The position numbers were made by a program, and so were the translations under genes. The notes under the pieces are model-generated. The model worked only from the letters and a program-made list of their open reading frames with translations. It had not been told where the DNA came from and made no database searches. Below, in pieces: positions 21,430 through 33,828 of a stretch of DNA of 64,000 nucleotides. The DNA lies in NCBI GenBank assembly GCA_944472135.2, contig OX235270.1, forward strand, positions 80,981,168 to 81,045,167. The letters run 5' to 3'. Position 1 is the stretch's first letter. The number at the start of each line of letters is the position of its first letter. The DNA is from Trichobilharzia regenti (taxonomy: Eukaryota; Platyhelminthes; Trematoda; Strigeidida; Schistosomatidae).

Positions 21430-23100
21430 AGACGTAAAGACGTAGTCTGTTAAAACAATTCTGGAAGCCAGTCAGCCTAATTGTCTCGTCTCGATGAAAG
21501 CAAAAGTAAATATGGGGACATGGAATGTCCAAACAATTTACGAAGCTCGTGAGGCTGCTGACATTGCTAAAGAGACAAGAAGACACTCCATAGAAGTCCT
21601 AGTAATCTTTGAGAGCAGATGGAATGGATGTGGACTCTCCATTTGTTAACTTACCAGTCAATATTCTACTTCTATTACCAAAACAACCACCACGAGCACA
21701 CTGAAGGAGTGACTACCACGATGTCACCAACAGCATCCAGCGCTCTTATGCAGTGAGAAACAATTCCCCCAGGTTCATAAGAGAAAGACTCACATAGGAA
21801 GGAAGGGTTTACAGTTGTACAATGCTACACACGTACGTAAAAACAAGGCAGATTCAGAGAAGGAGAGGAAGAGAGAATTCTACAGACAATTACTAGCGGT
21901 AATTGACAAGACAGGAGCCAGAGTGAATCGTCGAAATTCTGATAAGTGATATGAATGCAAGCCAAACTGGGACAGACAATACAGGAAGGCAACTCATAAT
22001 GGGTTGAGAGACGCTCGATGGAATGAATAATAATGGAGAACTCTTTGAAGGGTTCTGTGCCTTTGATGATTTGGTAATTGGAGGGATGAGGAATAAGCGC
22101 GAGGATATCGACAAGGCGTTATGGGTCTCACCAGGTGGACACACGAGAGTTCAGACAGGCTTCATCTCAATCAGAATAAATAGGAGACACAGTCTAATGA
22201 GCGCAAGATGGGAATTAGGGACAGATGAGGGTTCACACCACGAAAGTACAAGGGACACGTTCACCGCAGCCATCAGAGCCACACCGGAGACATTATGTAG
22301 CATCGCCGAGGAAACGCGTTTGGAAGAGCACTGGAACTCTCTGAAGGTGACGTTTGAGGGGAAGCTGTAAAGTCTTTCTAGGAAGGAAGAAGAAGCAAGA
22401 CACGGGACAGCACTCTACAGACACAGAGGTGATGAAGACACAAGAAGACCAAGAAATACCAGCAAAGGGAGGGAAGTCACTTCTTTCGCTAGTCTAGGCA
22501 GCATCGTTTCACAATTATAGGCGTCACGGATGAAGGTGTCAAAGGCGGGATCGAGAAGGAAAAACAGACCTCCATCATTCTGAAATCAGTCCGGGAAGCC
22601 ACTGCACAAATCTTGCACAAACAGCGAGATTTGGATTTTCTACACTGATGTCAAGTCAGTTATAATCTATGGTTCAGGCACTTCGCGTACCAACAGAAGT
22701 ATTTCCAACAGCCACCTGCGGAATTTTACCGACAGATGTCTTCGCTCCGTACTGAAGATAAGATCGAGGAAAGGACTAAGAACACGAAACTCCGGGGGTT
22801 AACCAACCGAGAAACTGTTGCCCAGCAAATATGCCGAAGAAAATGGAGATGGATTGGACACTCGCTGAGGAGACCGATGATGACATCGCGCTTCAGGCCC
22901 GAACGGGTATACACGAGCTGGGTGTCCGAATGTAACATGCAGGAGATCGTGTAAGGCGGAGATCAGAGCCTATGCTTAGTCGTGGAGCCAATCGGAGACA
23001 ACTACAGAGAACCGGATGAAATACAGATGTACTGTTGAAGTCATATGTTCGACTCAGGCTACAGGGAATAACGATAATAATCATAATAATAACTTGCATT
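21430..23100 (+). mobile_element. Internally deleted RTE-type LINE (left arm)
   Basis: The 5' part encodes an AP-endonuclease start (MKAKVNMGTWNVQTIYEARE, then ESRWNGCG) and the middle NNGELFEGFCAFDDLVIGG and VSPGGHTRVQTGFISI. After EEHWNSLKVTFEGKL the sequence jumps to SFASLGSIVS and the C-terminal QQICRRKWRWIGHSLRRP. The central reverse-transcriptase palm region is absent. The 3' end carries an (AAT)n-like tail near 23070-23095. It cannot move by itself. Confidence 0.8.
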
Positions 23101-24011
23101 GTAATAAATAAGGATGTCGGTTAGCTAAATGCATACGCATGAATAAGAAATATTGCCCACGTGTTTCTAAATGTTCAATGAGAGACTCCAGAAATCTGAA
23201 CAGAATACTTTTAACAGCGTTCTCAACTGAAATAAAGCTGCACAACAATCGTCCACAATTTTGACCCAGTTTGAGTGGGATATACGCACTGATGCCCCAA
23301 CCCCATCTGAGGTTGGAGAAACTGTATCTTACATAAGACGGGAATAAACAAGAGGACCAGATACTTTGAATTTGGGTGCGATTAAGCAAAACAACGAAAG
23401 ATTGTGGACCGGACAACAAGTTGGATTCTGGAAGCTCGAGATAGTTCTTTCACACCGGTGTAGATATTTTATCACCCCAGTCCATCAGAAGACAGGTAAG
23501 TCTTCTAGTCACAATCACAGTCAGAGGGTGAGAGTACTGAACTAGGCTAATATGACACCTAAAATACTGTCGACTTCGGTAAAGACACACGAGAAAGGCG
23601 GGAGAATATGAGAGCGTATTCATCGGGTATACATACCTTGACAGATTCTGCAATACAGACATACTCATTGGAAACCTACACTTGTATTCGCTCAGCAGGA
23701 GTCTGTGTAAGCTTATCACGCATTTTGTTCCTTGCAAACTATGCTTCAGGATAGGTGTGAATTGACTCTTAGTTTAAGTATATGCATTAAGATGGATGGA
23801 CGTGTGAGCGACTTTGTGTATTCGAGAAGCTGCATCAGTCCTGGTAGGCTGACGAGTCCTAAACACCGACACAGAAGACTGGTTTCGTATTTGAGACTTC
23901 TACCAACCTCCGAGCTTACGCGATATCCTGTTACACACGTGAGGTTGTGTGTACTGAGTAGCAGTTTTCTGAGTCCCACAGCACTTCTGGGAGGAAACGA
24001 AAAGGTGACAG
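23101..24011. other. No recognised gene (inner part of left arm)
   Basis: Open frames of about 90-115 codons occur on both strands, but they match nothing I recognise. They are copied in the right arm only because the arms are identical. Possibly more mobile-element remains. Confidence 0.4.
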
Positions 24012-24190
24012 TCCACATCCATTCCATCTGCTCTCATAGATTACTAGGACTTCTATGGAGTGTCTTCTTATCTCTTTAGCAATGTCAGCGGCCTCACGAG
24101 CTTCGTAAATTGTTTGGACATTCCATCTCCCCATATTTTTTCCTTTGCTTTCATCGAGACGAGACAATTAGGCTTATTGGCTTTCTTATA
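24012..24190 (-). mobile_element. RTE endonuclease fragment at palindrome edge
   Basis: On the minus strand this encodes the same endonuclease start as 21490-21640 (MGRWNVQTIYEAREAADIAKE, then ESRWNGCG) with several substitutions. It begins at exactly the base where the left palindrome arm ends. Confidence 0.75.
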
Positions 24191-25015
24191 CTTCCACTCT
24201 CTAGCATCCTACGCCTTCTTAGTTAAGCGTTTCCCTAATCCCAATGTTGAATTGTTCTTTTCTGTGCTTTGATTTACGCGTTTCGATGACGTTACTGCTC
24301 TTTAGGTGTGGTCCACGAGATTAACAGCTAGATGTACAATATTAATACAACCAGTTCATTAGTCACAACATTTGTGGACTTCGTGTTAGATAAGATTAGA
24401 CATACCTTATTTTAGGAAGCGCTACATTTCTTCTCAATAAAATGAGTTGCTGTTTTACCTCGGGCGATGGAAACATTTGGTGGAAAATTTATGTCTTTAT
24501 ATTCACGCAAGTAACTGGGACGTCTCTGTAGAAGTAGGTTTCTACATGTAATTTGTTTCACAGGATATTCAAATACAGTTAAACACATTATAAAATTATC
24601 ACTACTCAGTAAATATCCCACGGGAATACATTTTAAAAGTGCCCAACAAATTGTTGTCATAACAATAAAAGCAGTAATGTGAGTAGAATATACGAGATGT
24701 CAAGAATTAATATGCAAACAATAATGTTCACAAGCCTTGGAATCATCGGGATTCAAACTTGAAATCTCATTCAAACACAATTTCTTCGTTTAACCATCCT
24801 ACTGGTGCAAGCAATAAAAGTAATTTGAACTAACAGATACCATACCACTGACTATGAATTCAGCTACATAGGTAAGACAGGTCGGTCAAAATATCACATA
24901 ATTTTCGCTTCATAGGATTTCCGGAAAAAATATATTCACTTCGATAATATCACTCCACTTTATCAACATTTTAATTATTATGTCATAGTTTATAAATTAC
25001 TGGTGCAGTCTGAAA

Positions 25016-25018
<3 letters not shown>
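24191..25018. other. Spacer sequence upstream of unrecognised gene
   Basis: AT-rich and unique between the palindrome arms. I see no exon or mobile element here; it may include the promoter of the gene at 25171. Confidence 0.4.

Positions 25019-25053
<35 letters not shown>
25019..25053. repeat. (TA)n microsatellite
   Basis: About 35 bp of TA repeat, which extends an artificial Ile-Tyr reading frame upstream of the gene at 25171. Confidence 0.9.
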
Positions 25054-25170
25054 GTGGGTAATAACCATATGATCATAGTAAATGGGTTTCATCGATTGTC
25101 TAATTTAAAAACCATCAGAGTGTTTACCGTTTATTTACTTATATTCAGTCTAAAGATATTTATTTTTCAA

Positions 25171-26288
25171 ATGACACATCACAATTATGCCCCTAGATTA
25201 CACCATGTTCAACCAGGTGTTTCAGCCTACGAAAAGTCAGCAAATGAAGCCTTGGAATATTTACAAGGAGCAGTTCGGCAGATGGCTCTATCTCCACATT
25301 TATGTCGTACAAAGACAATAGCAAAGGAATTACAAAGACAGCAGATTTTCTAGCAATTATTAAACTAGAAAATGATTTATATAAAGGGGCTTCCAAAGAG
25401 TGGTGTAATAATTTCGATCAACGTGAACTCGTTACACAAAAACAGGCCTTATTAAGGTTGAAAGAGAAGTTCGCAGATCCAGGCGGACAATTTTTACCAC
25501 GTTACCGTGTCAATATGAATATGGGACCCTTACTTTGTAGTTCAGAAGATTGCAGAAAAAAAGAAATGAATAAGAAAAATGATGAAACTGATGGAATTGG
25601 TTGGACTGATACATCGTATAAAGCAGCGCATGCCTGGGCTCAACATGAGCTGAAGGGATTAAATAGTGAACTAGCACCTTTAGCCTATGCTGCTAAACGA
25701 CGATTAGAACAATATACAGATGGTTTGGAAATCACAAATCGTTATAGTGCGTATCGTCGTAATATGGGCTACTTAGCTAAGAGTAAAGCAGGTGAACAAG
25801 GAGCTGTAGAGAATGTAATTGATCTAAACATAAGACCAGAAATAGCTCCGAGGTGGAATCTCGGTAGAGAATGGTTGAGGAGTAAAAATGTGAATACAGA
25901 GAACTACCTTGCACCAGGGGATTCGTTAGATTGTGGAGTTAATCAAGATGAATTTATGCAACGGTACAATATAAAAGTTGATCCTATTAAAGAAGTAGGT
26001 CTGTGGGCAGATTTCCCTGGAAAGTCAGAATATCAGGACAATTTTTCTGCACCATCAATGGTTGGCACCTCTGAAGAATCTGCCTATTTTCATGGGAGGG
26101 GCTCACATATAGAATTGGATGCAGATCGAGTTCAGAACAAAGGTTACCTCGTCAATCCTACACCGAATTATATGCGTGACTATAGACCTCCTAGACAATT
26201 ACAGCCAGACATTTTGATTTCCGAGACACAAGATAGATTTCAATCACCTGAAATCTCATTACGCCGTAAAACAAAAAACGTTTATTAA
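25171..26288 (+). CDS. Unrecognised conserved-looking protein, two exons proposed
   Basis: Two overlapping frames together look like one protein. Frame one runs from ATG at 25171 (MTHHNYAPRLHHVQPG, ALEYLQGAVRQM) and stops at 25353. Frame two runs from 25302 to 26288 with typical soluble-protein composition (KLENDLYKGASKEW, WAQHELKGLNSELAPLAYA, LADRV-like and PTPNYMRDYRPPR). A GT-AG intron at 25304-25344 (41 nt) joins the two frames exactly, giving 358 aa, and agrees with the 35-64 nt introns in the other genes here. Otherwise frame two alone would start at ATG 25302 (328 aa). There is no signal peptide and no clear membrane segment. I do not recognise the family. It is the only gene in the spacer between the palindrome arms. 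Confidence 0.65.
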
Positions 26289-26497
26289 GATGACAATCAG
26301 TTTGTTTTTGGCTCTTTATTATTTTGGAAATAAATATTTTACCTGTAGAGCAACAAATGAATTATTAAATAATCGAGGAATTGGCATCACTAACACCACT
26401 TTTCTACATTTAAAATTTGTTGAACTGTGTCGCAAATTAACTGGATGCAGAAATCTGCTTGTTTTATTTCAATGCATTCTTTTGTTGTCTCTGGCTA

Positions 26498-26503
26498 AAT
26501 AAA
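26498..26503 (+). terminator. Poly(A) signal of the spacer gene
   Basis: AATAAA lies 210 bp after the stop codon at 26288. An earlier AATAAA at 26329-26334 is an alternative. Confidence 0.45.
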
Positions 26504-27059
26504 GATTAGTGATCTAGATAAATATCTATAATTCTACTAGTCTGTCGTTTATTTTTCATACTATTCCGTTGGATGATATTGTGACCAGATGTCTGTGTAT
26601 ATTATCACAACTCCAGTCTTAGTTGTCTGAATGATGGCTCACTTATGAGTGTAAGCAACGGTGAAACAAAAACTACAATTTATGACAACAAATATTCTCA
26701 TTATTACTCGTGATAACCTATTTTAAATTGGATCTGACGTGTTTAAAATGTACTCAGATAACAAGGAGTTCAAGAATTCATTTCGTATTACCGAATAAAT
26801 AATTAATTAAAGTAGCATGATACTCACTGTTATTTAGCAAACTATAGTTTTACAGTTAATAAATTAAAACAATCCCATTTATAAACGAATTGCTATGCAG
26901 TCGTCCAATGCAGTTGGTTGACAAACCAACTAATCGCTCATGGCGAGTAGACATTGAGGCTAATCACAGTCAGTACATCTACAATGAAATTAAATATGAA
27001 CTTTGATACTAGATACCATCAATTGACATTTCAGACAAGAAATCTACGGAAGCACTGAC
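26504..27059. other. No recognised gene
   Basis: AT-rich spacer sequence. A short perfect hairpin (agttggtt/aaccaact) lies near 26909. No coding signal is seen. Confidence 0.4.
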
Positions 27060-27320
27060 ATAGTTAAGTGAGTTCAAACTTTATATTAGTCAAGCTGAGG
27101 TCCCCTATCTTGTTCCTGTGGTTATTACAAAAATATTCATCTGCTTACTTATACACTGGGATGATCAAGGATTTAAACCAGTCTGATGGGAACGTCTTAT
27201 GTCCAACTACGTTCGAGTCAATCATTAATTACCGTTTGGCAGGATCAACAATCAATATGAGAATTCCACATTGTATCAAATATACTGTTTGCAATAAAGC
27301 CATTTGTTGCTATTATTCCT
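27060..27320 (+). mobile_element. Short LINE 3'-end fragment
   Basis: The end of this stretch (gagaattccacattgtatca, then tgtttgcaataaagc) resembles the 3' terminus of the CR1-like LINE at 21280-21345 in the left arm. Diverged and short. Confidence 0.4.
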
Positions 27321-27981
27321 TAGTATTTGAAGTGGCATACTTACTCCCATATTATCATCAGAGATTCATGAATGAAATCAATAGCCATCATTGAGGGGAC
27401 GTAAATGGATAGGGAAGTAACCACCGTAGAAATCAGTGTCCTTTCGTTAAAATTCTTATTTTATGGATTCAAATTATTGGCCAGATAATACCTAGCCACT
27501 CAATACTGTAACTTCATGACACTTCGAACAACACATATGTATTACTCTATGTACAGGGAAGACAGACTCAGGGGGAGCAGTAGTTTCCAGGGTATAAAAG
27601 TTCATAAGTGTGAAGATAAATGTACCAATCTGAGATATATCTCACCGCGTCGTCAACAGTCCCTGATTCCTGGCATCCCGATGACCCAAACCAGGCATTC
27701 TACATAAACCTACATTATACAGACCAATAAACAATTACTTCATGAACTAGTGACAAGTTTTCATCTGAAAATAACCTACACTTTCTCCCAGTTCGTCGAG
27801 GAAGTTGGTGGAGGTGTGTGTATGAAAAGACATTCTAAACAACCTCGATCAGTGAGGCTTCATAACTTCACAGATCGCCTTACCTCCCATGACTCACACT
27901 ATGTCTAATCTCAACATTACCACGTCCATGATGAACCCCTCAACGTGAGCCAACGACCAGACACTTGCGATCATAAAACAC
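27321..27981. other. No recognised gene
   Basis: The last part of the spacer before the right palindrome arm. It has only short frames and no recognised element. Confidence 0.4.
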
Positions 27982-28892
27982 CTGTCACCTTTTTGTATCC
28001 TCCCAGAAGTGCTGTGGGACTCAGAAAACTGCTACTCAGTACACACAACCTCACGTGTGTAACAGGATATCGCGTAAGCTCGGAGGTTGGTAGAAGTCTC
28101 AAATACGAAACCAGTCTTCTGTGTCGGTGTTTAGGACTCGTCAGCCTACCAGGACTGATGCAGCTTCTCGAATACACAAAGTCGCTCACACGTCCATCCA
28201 TCTTAATGCATATACTTAAACTAAGAGTCAATTCACACCTATCCTGAAGCATAGTTTGCAAGGAACAAAATGCGTGATAAGCTTACACAGACTCCTGCTG
28301 AGCGAATACAAGTGTAGGTTTCCAATGAGTATGTCTGTATTGCAGAATCTGTCAAGGTATGTATACCCGATGAATACGCTCTCATATTCTCCCGCCTTTC
28401 TCGTGTGTCTTTACCGAAGTCGACAGTATTTTAGGTGTCATATTAGCCTAGTTCAGTACTCTCACCCTCTGACTGTGATTGTGACTAGAAGACTTACCTG
28501 TCTTCTGATGGACTGGGGTGATAAAATATCTACACCGGTGTGAAAGAACTATCTCGAGCTTCCAGAATCCAACTTGTTGTCCGGTCCACAATCTTTCGTT
28601 GTTTTGCTTAATCGCACCCAAATTCAAAGTATCTGGTCCTCTTGTTTATTCCCGTCTTATGTAAGATACAGTTTCTCCAACCTCAGATGGGGTTGGGGCA
28701 TCAGTGCGTATATCCCACTCAAACTGGGTCAAAATTGTGGACGATTGTTGTGCAGCTTTATTTCAGTTGAGAACGCTGTTAAAAGTATTCTGTTCAGATT
28801 TCTGGAGTCTCTCATTGAACATTTAGAAACACGTGGGCAATATTTCTTATTCATGCGTATGCATTTAGCTAACCGACATCCTTATTTATTAC

Positions 28893-30563
28893 AATGCAAG
28901 TTATTATTATGATTATTATCGTTATTCCCTGTAGCCTGAGTCGAACATATGACTTCAACAGTACATCTGTATTTCATCCGGTTCTCTGTAGTTGTCTCCG
29001 ATTGGCTCCACGACTAAGCATAGGCTCTGATCTCCGCCTTACACGATCTCCTGCATGTTACATTCGGACACCCAGCTCGTGTATACCCGTTCGGGCCTGA
29101 AGCGCGATGTCATCATCGGTCTCCTCAGCGAGTGTCCAATCCATCTCCATTTTCTTCGGCATATTTGCTGGGCAACAGTTTCTCGGTTGGTTAACCCCCG
29201 GAGTTTCGTGTTCTTAGTCCTTTCCTCGATCTTATCTTCAGTACGGAGCGAAGACATCTGTCGGTAAAATTCCGCAGGTGGCTGTTGGAAATACTTCTGT
29301 TGGTACGCGAAGTGCCTGAACCATAGATTATAACTGACTTGACATCAGTGTAGAAAATCCAAATCTCGCTGTTTGTGCAAGATTTGTGCAGTGGCTTCCC
29401 GGACTGATTTCAGAATGATGGAGGTCTGTTTTTCCTTCTCGATCCCGCCTTTGACACCTTCATCCGTGACGCCTATAATTGTGAAACGATGCTGCCTAGA
29501 CTAGCGAAAGAAGTGACTTCCCTCCCTTTGCTGGTATTTCTTGGTCTTCTTGTGTCTTCATCACCTCTGTGTCTGTAGAGTGCTGTCCCGTGTCTTGCTT
29601 CTTCTTCCTTCCTAGAAAGACTTTACAGCTTCCCCTCAAACGTCACCTTCAGAGAGTTCCAGTGCTCTTCCAAACGCGTTTCCTCGGCGATGCTACATAA
29701 TGTCTCCGGTGTGGCTCTGATGGCTGCGGTGAACGTGTCCCTTGTACTTTCGTGGTGTGAACCCTCATCTGTCCCTAATTCCCATCTTGCGCTCATTAGA
29801 CTGTGTCTCCTATTTATTCTGATTGAGATGAAGCCTGTCTGAACTCTCGTGTGTCCACCTGGTGAGACCCATAACGCCTTGTCGATATCCTCGCGCTTAT
29901 TCCTCATCCCTCCAATTACCAAATCATCAAAGGCACAGAACCCTTCAAAGAGTTCTCCATTATTATTCATTCCATCGAGCGTCTCTCAACCCATTATGAG
30001 TTGCCTTCCTGTATTGTCTGTCCCAGTTTGGCTTGCATTCATATCACTTATCAGAATTTCGACGATTCACTCTGGCTCCTGTCTTGTCAATTACCGCTAG
30101 TAATTGTCTGTAGAATTCTCTCTTCCTCTCCTTCTCTGAATCTGCCTTGTTTTTACGTACGTGTGTAGCATTGTACAACTGTAAACCCTTCCTTCCTATG
30201 TGAGTCTTTCTCTTATGAACCTGGGGGAATTGTTTCTCACTGCATAAGAGCGCTGGATGCTGTTGGTGACATCGTGGTAGTCACTCCTTCAGTGTGCTCG
30301 TGGTGGTTGTTTTGGTAATAGAAGTAGAATATTGACTGGTAAGTTAACAAATGGAGAGTCCACATCCATTCCATCTGCTCTCAAAGATTACTAGGACTTC
30401 TATGGAGTGTCTTCTTGTCTCTTTAGCAATGTCAGCAGCCTCACGAGCTTCGTAAATTGTTTGGACATTCCATGTCCCCATATTTACTTTTGCTTTCATC
30501 GAGACGAGACAATTAGGCTGACTGGCTTCCAGAATTGTTTTAACAGACTACGTCTTTACGTCT
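28893..30563 (-). mobile_element. Internally deleted RTE-type LINE (right arm)
   Basis: Mirror copy of 21430-23100, with identical translated segments. It has the same missing reverse-transcriptase core, which shows the deletion came before the arms formed or was homogenised between them. Confidence 0.8.
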
Positions 30564-30632
30564 GTCCGATTTCTGTGAAAATTAGTTTTATGTGTCAAAG
30601 ATTTTCTTTCACACGAAATTTATTTGGCATTA

Positions 30633-31593
30633 ATAAGAATAAGAATAATAATAATGATTTACTTTATTGCAAAAACAGTACTTGTGATACAGAATGGAAT
30701 TTTCAGCATTAATCCCAATATTGCATCTAATTTCCTGAAATTATAAATAAAAATTAATCAGACAGAAAATTTTCCACATTTACAATAGAGGTAATGTCAA
30801 AAACATGCAGCATATAAAATGGAAATAGCAATAATAATGATAACAGCTAGGGCAATAATAATAATACAAGTGAAAATTGCCGTTGGCTTGTGTCACACAG
30901 TATTGGCAATGTGGTGTAGAAATCCTAACATGTTTAAAAATATTGAGTATAATGTTCTCTTTACATGATATGGTGAGGGGAAAAACAAAGATTACTGACG
31001 TCATGGAGATAAGTTGGTGTTTGCAATTATGAGAGTAAAACAGAGAAGTAACAGGACCATAAATATAATAGAAGTAATAAAAGTAAAACTTGAAGGTATA
31101 TAAGGATGGATGGAGGAAATTGTTTATTTACTAGATGACAAAAGGTTACTTAATTCTTGTCTGACACTATTTTCATCATATAAAATACGTGCCAAGTATG
31201 GTATCATAGAATTCTTATACTTAGACGTTCAAGCATACAGTTTTCTGAAGTTACTCCTTGTTCTACCTGAGGAGATGCAAGGTGAAAGCTGAGGGTAAAG
31301 CGGATGCTCCAAGTCAGACAAAATCCCTTTAGCAAATTTATTTCATGAAGTCAAGTGCCTATCGACAACGACGTTAACTATGTGGTCCACTGGGACACCA
31401 CTCACCCTACTGACAGTCTTCAGTATTCTACGAATTGTGACATAGTCCTTTTTAAGCAAACCAGGAAAGAATAACGGTGAGCAATAAAGAAGAATAGGTA
31501 GGATGCAAGAGTTTATGAACTGTAAGAGGAGGGGTTGAGTTATACCCGAGTGTCTTAACTTCATTTTTGGTGGTACGGTCGCTAGCGTCACAC
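30633..31593 (-). mobile_element. 3' end of CR1-like LINE (right arm)
   Basis: Mirror copy of 20400-21360, with the same stops and the same ATT-type 3' end. Confidence 0.7.
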
Positions 31594-33151
31594 TGAACCT
31601 TATCTCTTCTTCTTGCCGTATGACTGGCTAGTAAACTAGTGAAGTGGTAAATTTGGCGAGATTTTAATTCGAGTTAATGCTACTTAATTTTAGTGAAAAT
31701 GACTTTGTGAGTGATGAGTATATCATACTTTTATCTTTATGATCACTCAGTCTACATTCCGGGCTATATTTGTATTCCCGAGAAGTCTGCGTAAAGTCAG
31801 TGTTTCCCTGTACATAAAAGATGACTTATAAGTGGTTATTTCAACTGGAATAGGCTCCAACTAACCAAATCAAGTTTCATTCAGTACAATACATGTGCAT
31901 ACCTCTGAATTTTCTTATATTCCCATTCTTGCGAAGATTTATCAACAATGAATTATCTTCTTATGACTTGTGTAGTTATGAAAGCTGTTGTAGAAACTTC
32001 GTCAGAAATCCACAGCGTCATAAGAAATAATATTTGCTCATTATAGTAATTCCTTTTGACTATATATAAGAAAAGTCGCAGCGGTATTCAGTCACGGACC
32101 AATAAAACTGAGAGAATTATCAAACAGTTCTCCACAAATTCTAAGTATAAATGGTTGTCAGTTACTCGTCACTGATCAGCGCAGAAACGTGTCCCGACCT
32201 ATCCTATCCTCAATCATAAACTCCACCGAAAAGATGTGAAAATATACTCGGTGCGGGAGCGTAATAGATGCTGGTTACGCTGGTACCAGAATCACTTGAA
32301 TTAGGAAAAAATCTATCAGTAAAACACAGCCAAAAAGTCGCATGGTAGTTTGCTCTCTAAAAGTGACAAATCTGAGCTAAATTCCACATAAAGTACCGTA
32401 TAGGGACAGCCGAACAGTCCTAGACTACAATGGAATGTCTGTCTACCGGTCTACACTCCATAATAATGAAATGGTTAGTGTCGATTCGTGATGATAACCA
32501 CTTTCACGAACTCGATTAATTGATATAACTGATCAACTCGACTTAATTACAATGTGATTCATAGCTGAGTATTCTGCTTTCAGTTCCTACTACTCACATG
32601 GGAATAGAATTCAGTCTGCAGAAAACAAACGACTAGACGCATGACCCTAGTTATTGTCCAATCAAAACAATGTGAACTCACCATTAATTCCATGAAATGA
32701 AGGGGCATAGTGAGCTTCAAGTCAAGAAATCTTTTGTAATACCGAAAACAATCGTGATTCTACTACCAACAGTAATCCCAGCACTCTTCAGTAAGTGGTA
32801 GGTAACCAGAACCAATTTTTAACGTCTCAGTATATAGTACAAAAGGAAGTCGCTGACGTCCAGTAACCTCTTAGAATGTGTGCGCTTCTTCGCATAGAAA
32901 ACCTGTACAAATAGTCACTCCTTGATAACAAAATAAATAAAACGCTAATGAAGGAAATCAGGTGGGACTGGTGAGATCGCGTCTCTATCACTTTGTGACG
33001 CGAAATAGCTTTCCCCTTTACCTTCACCAAGATGAATTTCATTACCAACTGCAAACATCATCTCAAATGGATGACAGGTGGTTTAAAATGCGATTCGTTG
33101 GTTTAAGCACTCGCGTCTCATGAGAAAAGCCTCGGGTTTAAATTCCGTTTT

Positions 33152-33202
33152 ATTTTTTTTTTAATTTTTTTTTTTGATTACAGCTTGATTCCACACCGTA
33201 TT
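33152..33202 (-). other. Poly(A)-tailed 51-bp insert present only in right arm
   Basis: On the minus strand it reads about 22 nt of unique sequence (ggtgtggaatcaagctgtaa and neighbours) followed by two A-runs joined by TT. The left arm lacks it at 18842. The A-rich end suggests a tiny retroposed RNA fragment. Confidence 0.6.
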
Positions 33203-33828
33203 ACATACTTCGACGTCGGTAGCAGGCGGTGCCATAAGTCTTTACAGTCATCGCGACACTTATAGTTTCACTCAGTGGCTGAGTTACAATGAATATTTTA
33301 CTAAAACTCCCAGATCACAACCTTCCGACAGTAAAAAAATATATTATTCGATAAGAATAAGTCAAAATATAACTTGAATGGTGCAAACCTTTTGAGGAAT
33401 ATGTTGTTTTCTATGGAATCGACAGTCTAAGGTACAGAGAACCACTACGACTTTTGTTACAACTATATTTAGTCGAAAATGATGACAGTAATAAGCGCAG
33501 TTACGATTAGATAGGATGATATCTGTTAAGGAGGTTTGAAGAGAGTTTATAATGTGGAAGTATTGCTAGACAAGCAGTGGATAAAAAGAGATGGGATTTT
33601 ACAAGCAATATGTAAGAGTCAAGAAGATAAGAGCAATGAATTATGTGCCTAGAGAGTATTTCTACATTACAAGATAGTTGTCTATTGATTAATTAATGAT
33701 TAGGGCGTATTTAAAACTTTTATGTGATGTGCAGTCAAAACAGCTGGACAATTTTCAATAAATCATAATATATCCACCAAGACTATCACTACAAATCGCA
33801 CCATGTAGAGAAAGACATGAATTGAATT

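Larger units (their letters stand above)
18215..24011. repeat. Left arm of giant inverted repeat (5.8 kb)
   Basis: Read in reverse complement, this arm matches 27982-33828 almost base for base. For positions above about 18850, position p pairs with 51993 minus p, so no net length change occurs over more than 5 kb. Visible differences are a few substitutions (near 18259, 18718, 18944, 19170) and one 51-bp indel at 18842. Translated frames at 22023-22370, 22726-22938 and 23081-23419 are identical in the two arms. The arm holds LINE fragments and no intact gene. Confidence 0.95.
27982..33828. repeat. Right arm of giant inverted repeat (5.8 kb)
   Basis: Reverse complement of 18215-24011. It is 50 bp longer, mainly because of a 51-bp poly(A)-bearing insert near 33152-33202. 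The outer edge at 33828 (attgaatt) meets unique sequence abruptly, as does the inner edge at 27982. Confidence 0.95.

Noticed and set aside
23450..24079. Open frames of 93-115 codons on both strands in the palindrome arms
   Set aside because: Their apparent conservation between arms only reflects the copied DNA. Both strands are open at once, and no family is recognised.
26290..26502. 70-codon ORF right after the spacer gene
   Set aside because: It starts one base after the stop codon of the spacer gene and ends at the poly(A) signal; it is better explained as 3' UTR.
18215..33828. A DNA transposon with giant terminal inverted repeats
   Set aside because: The arms contain unrelated, decayed LINE fragments, and I see no transposase or target duplication at the outer edges. 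A segmental inverted duplication fits better.
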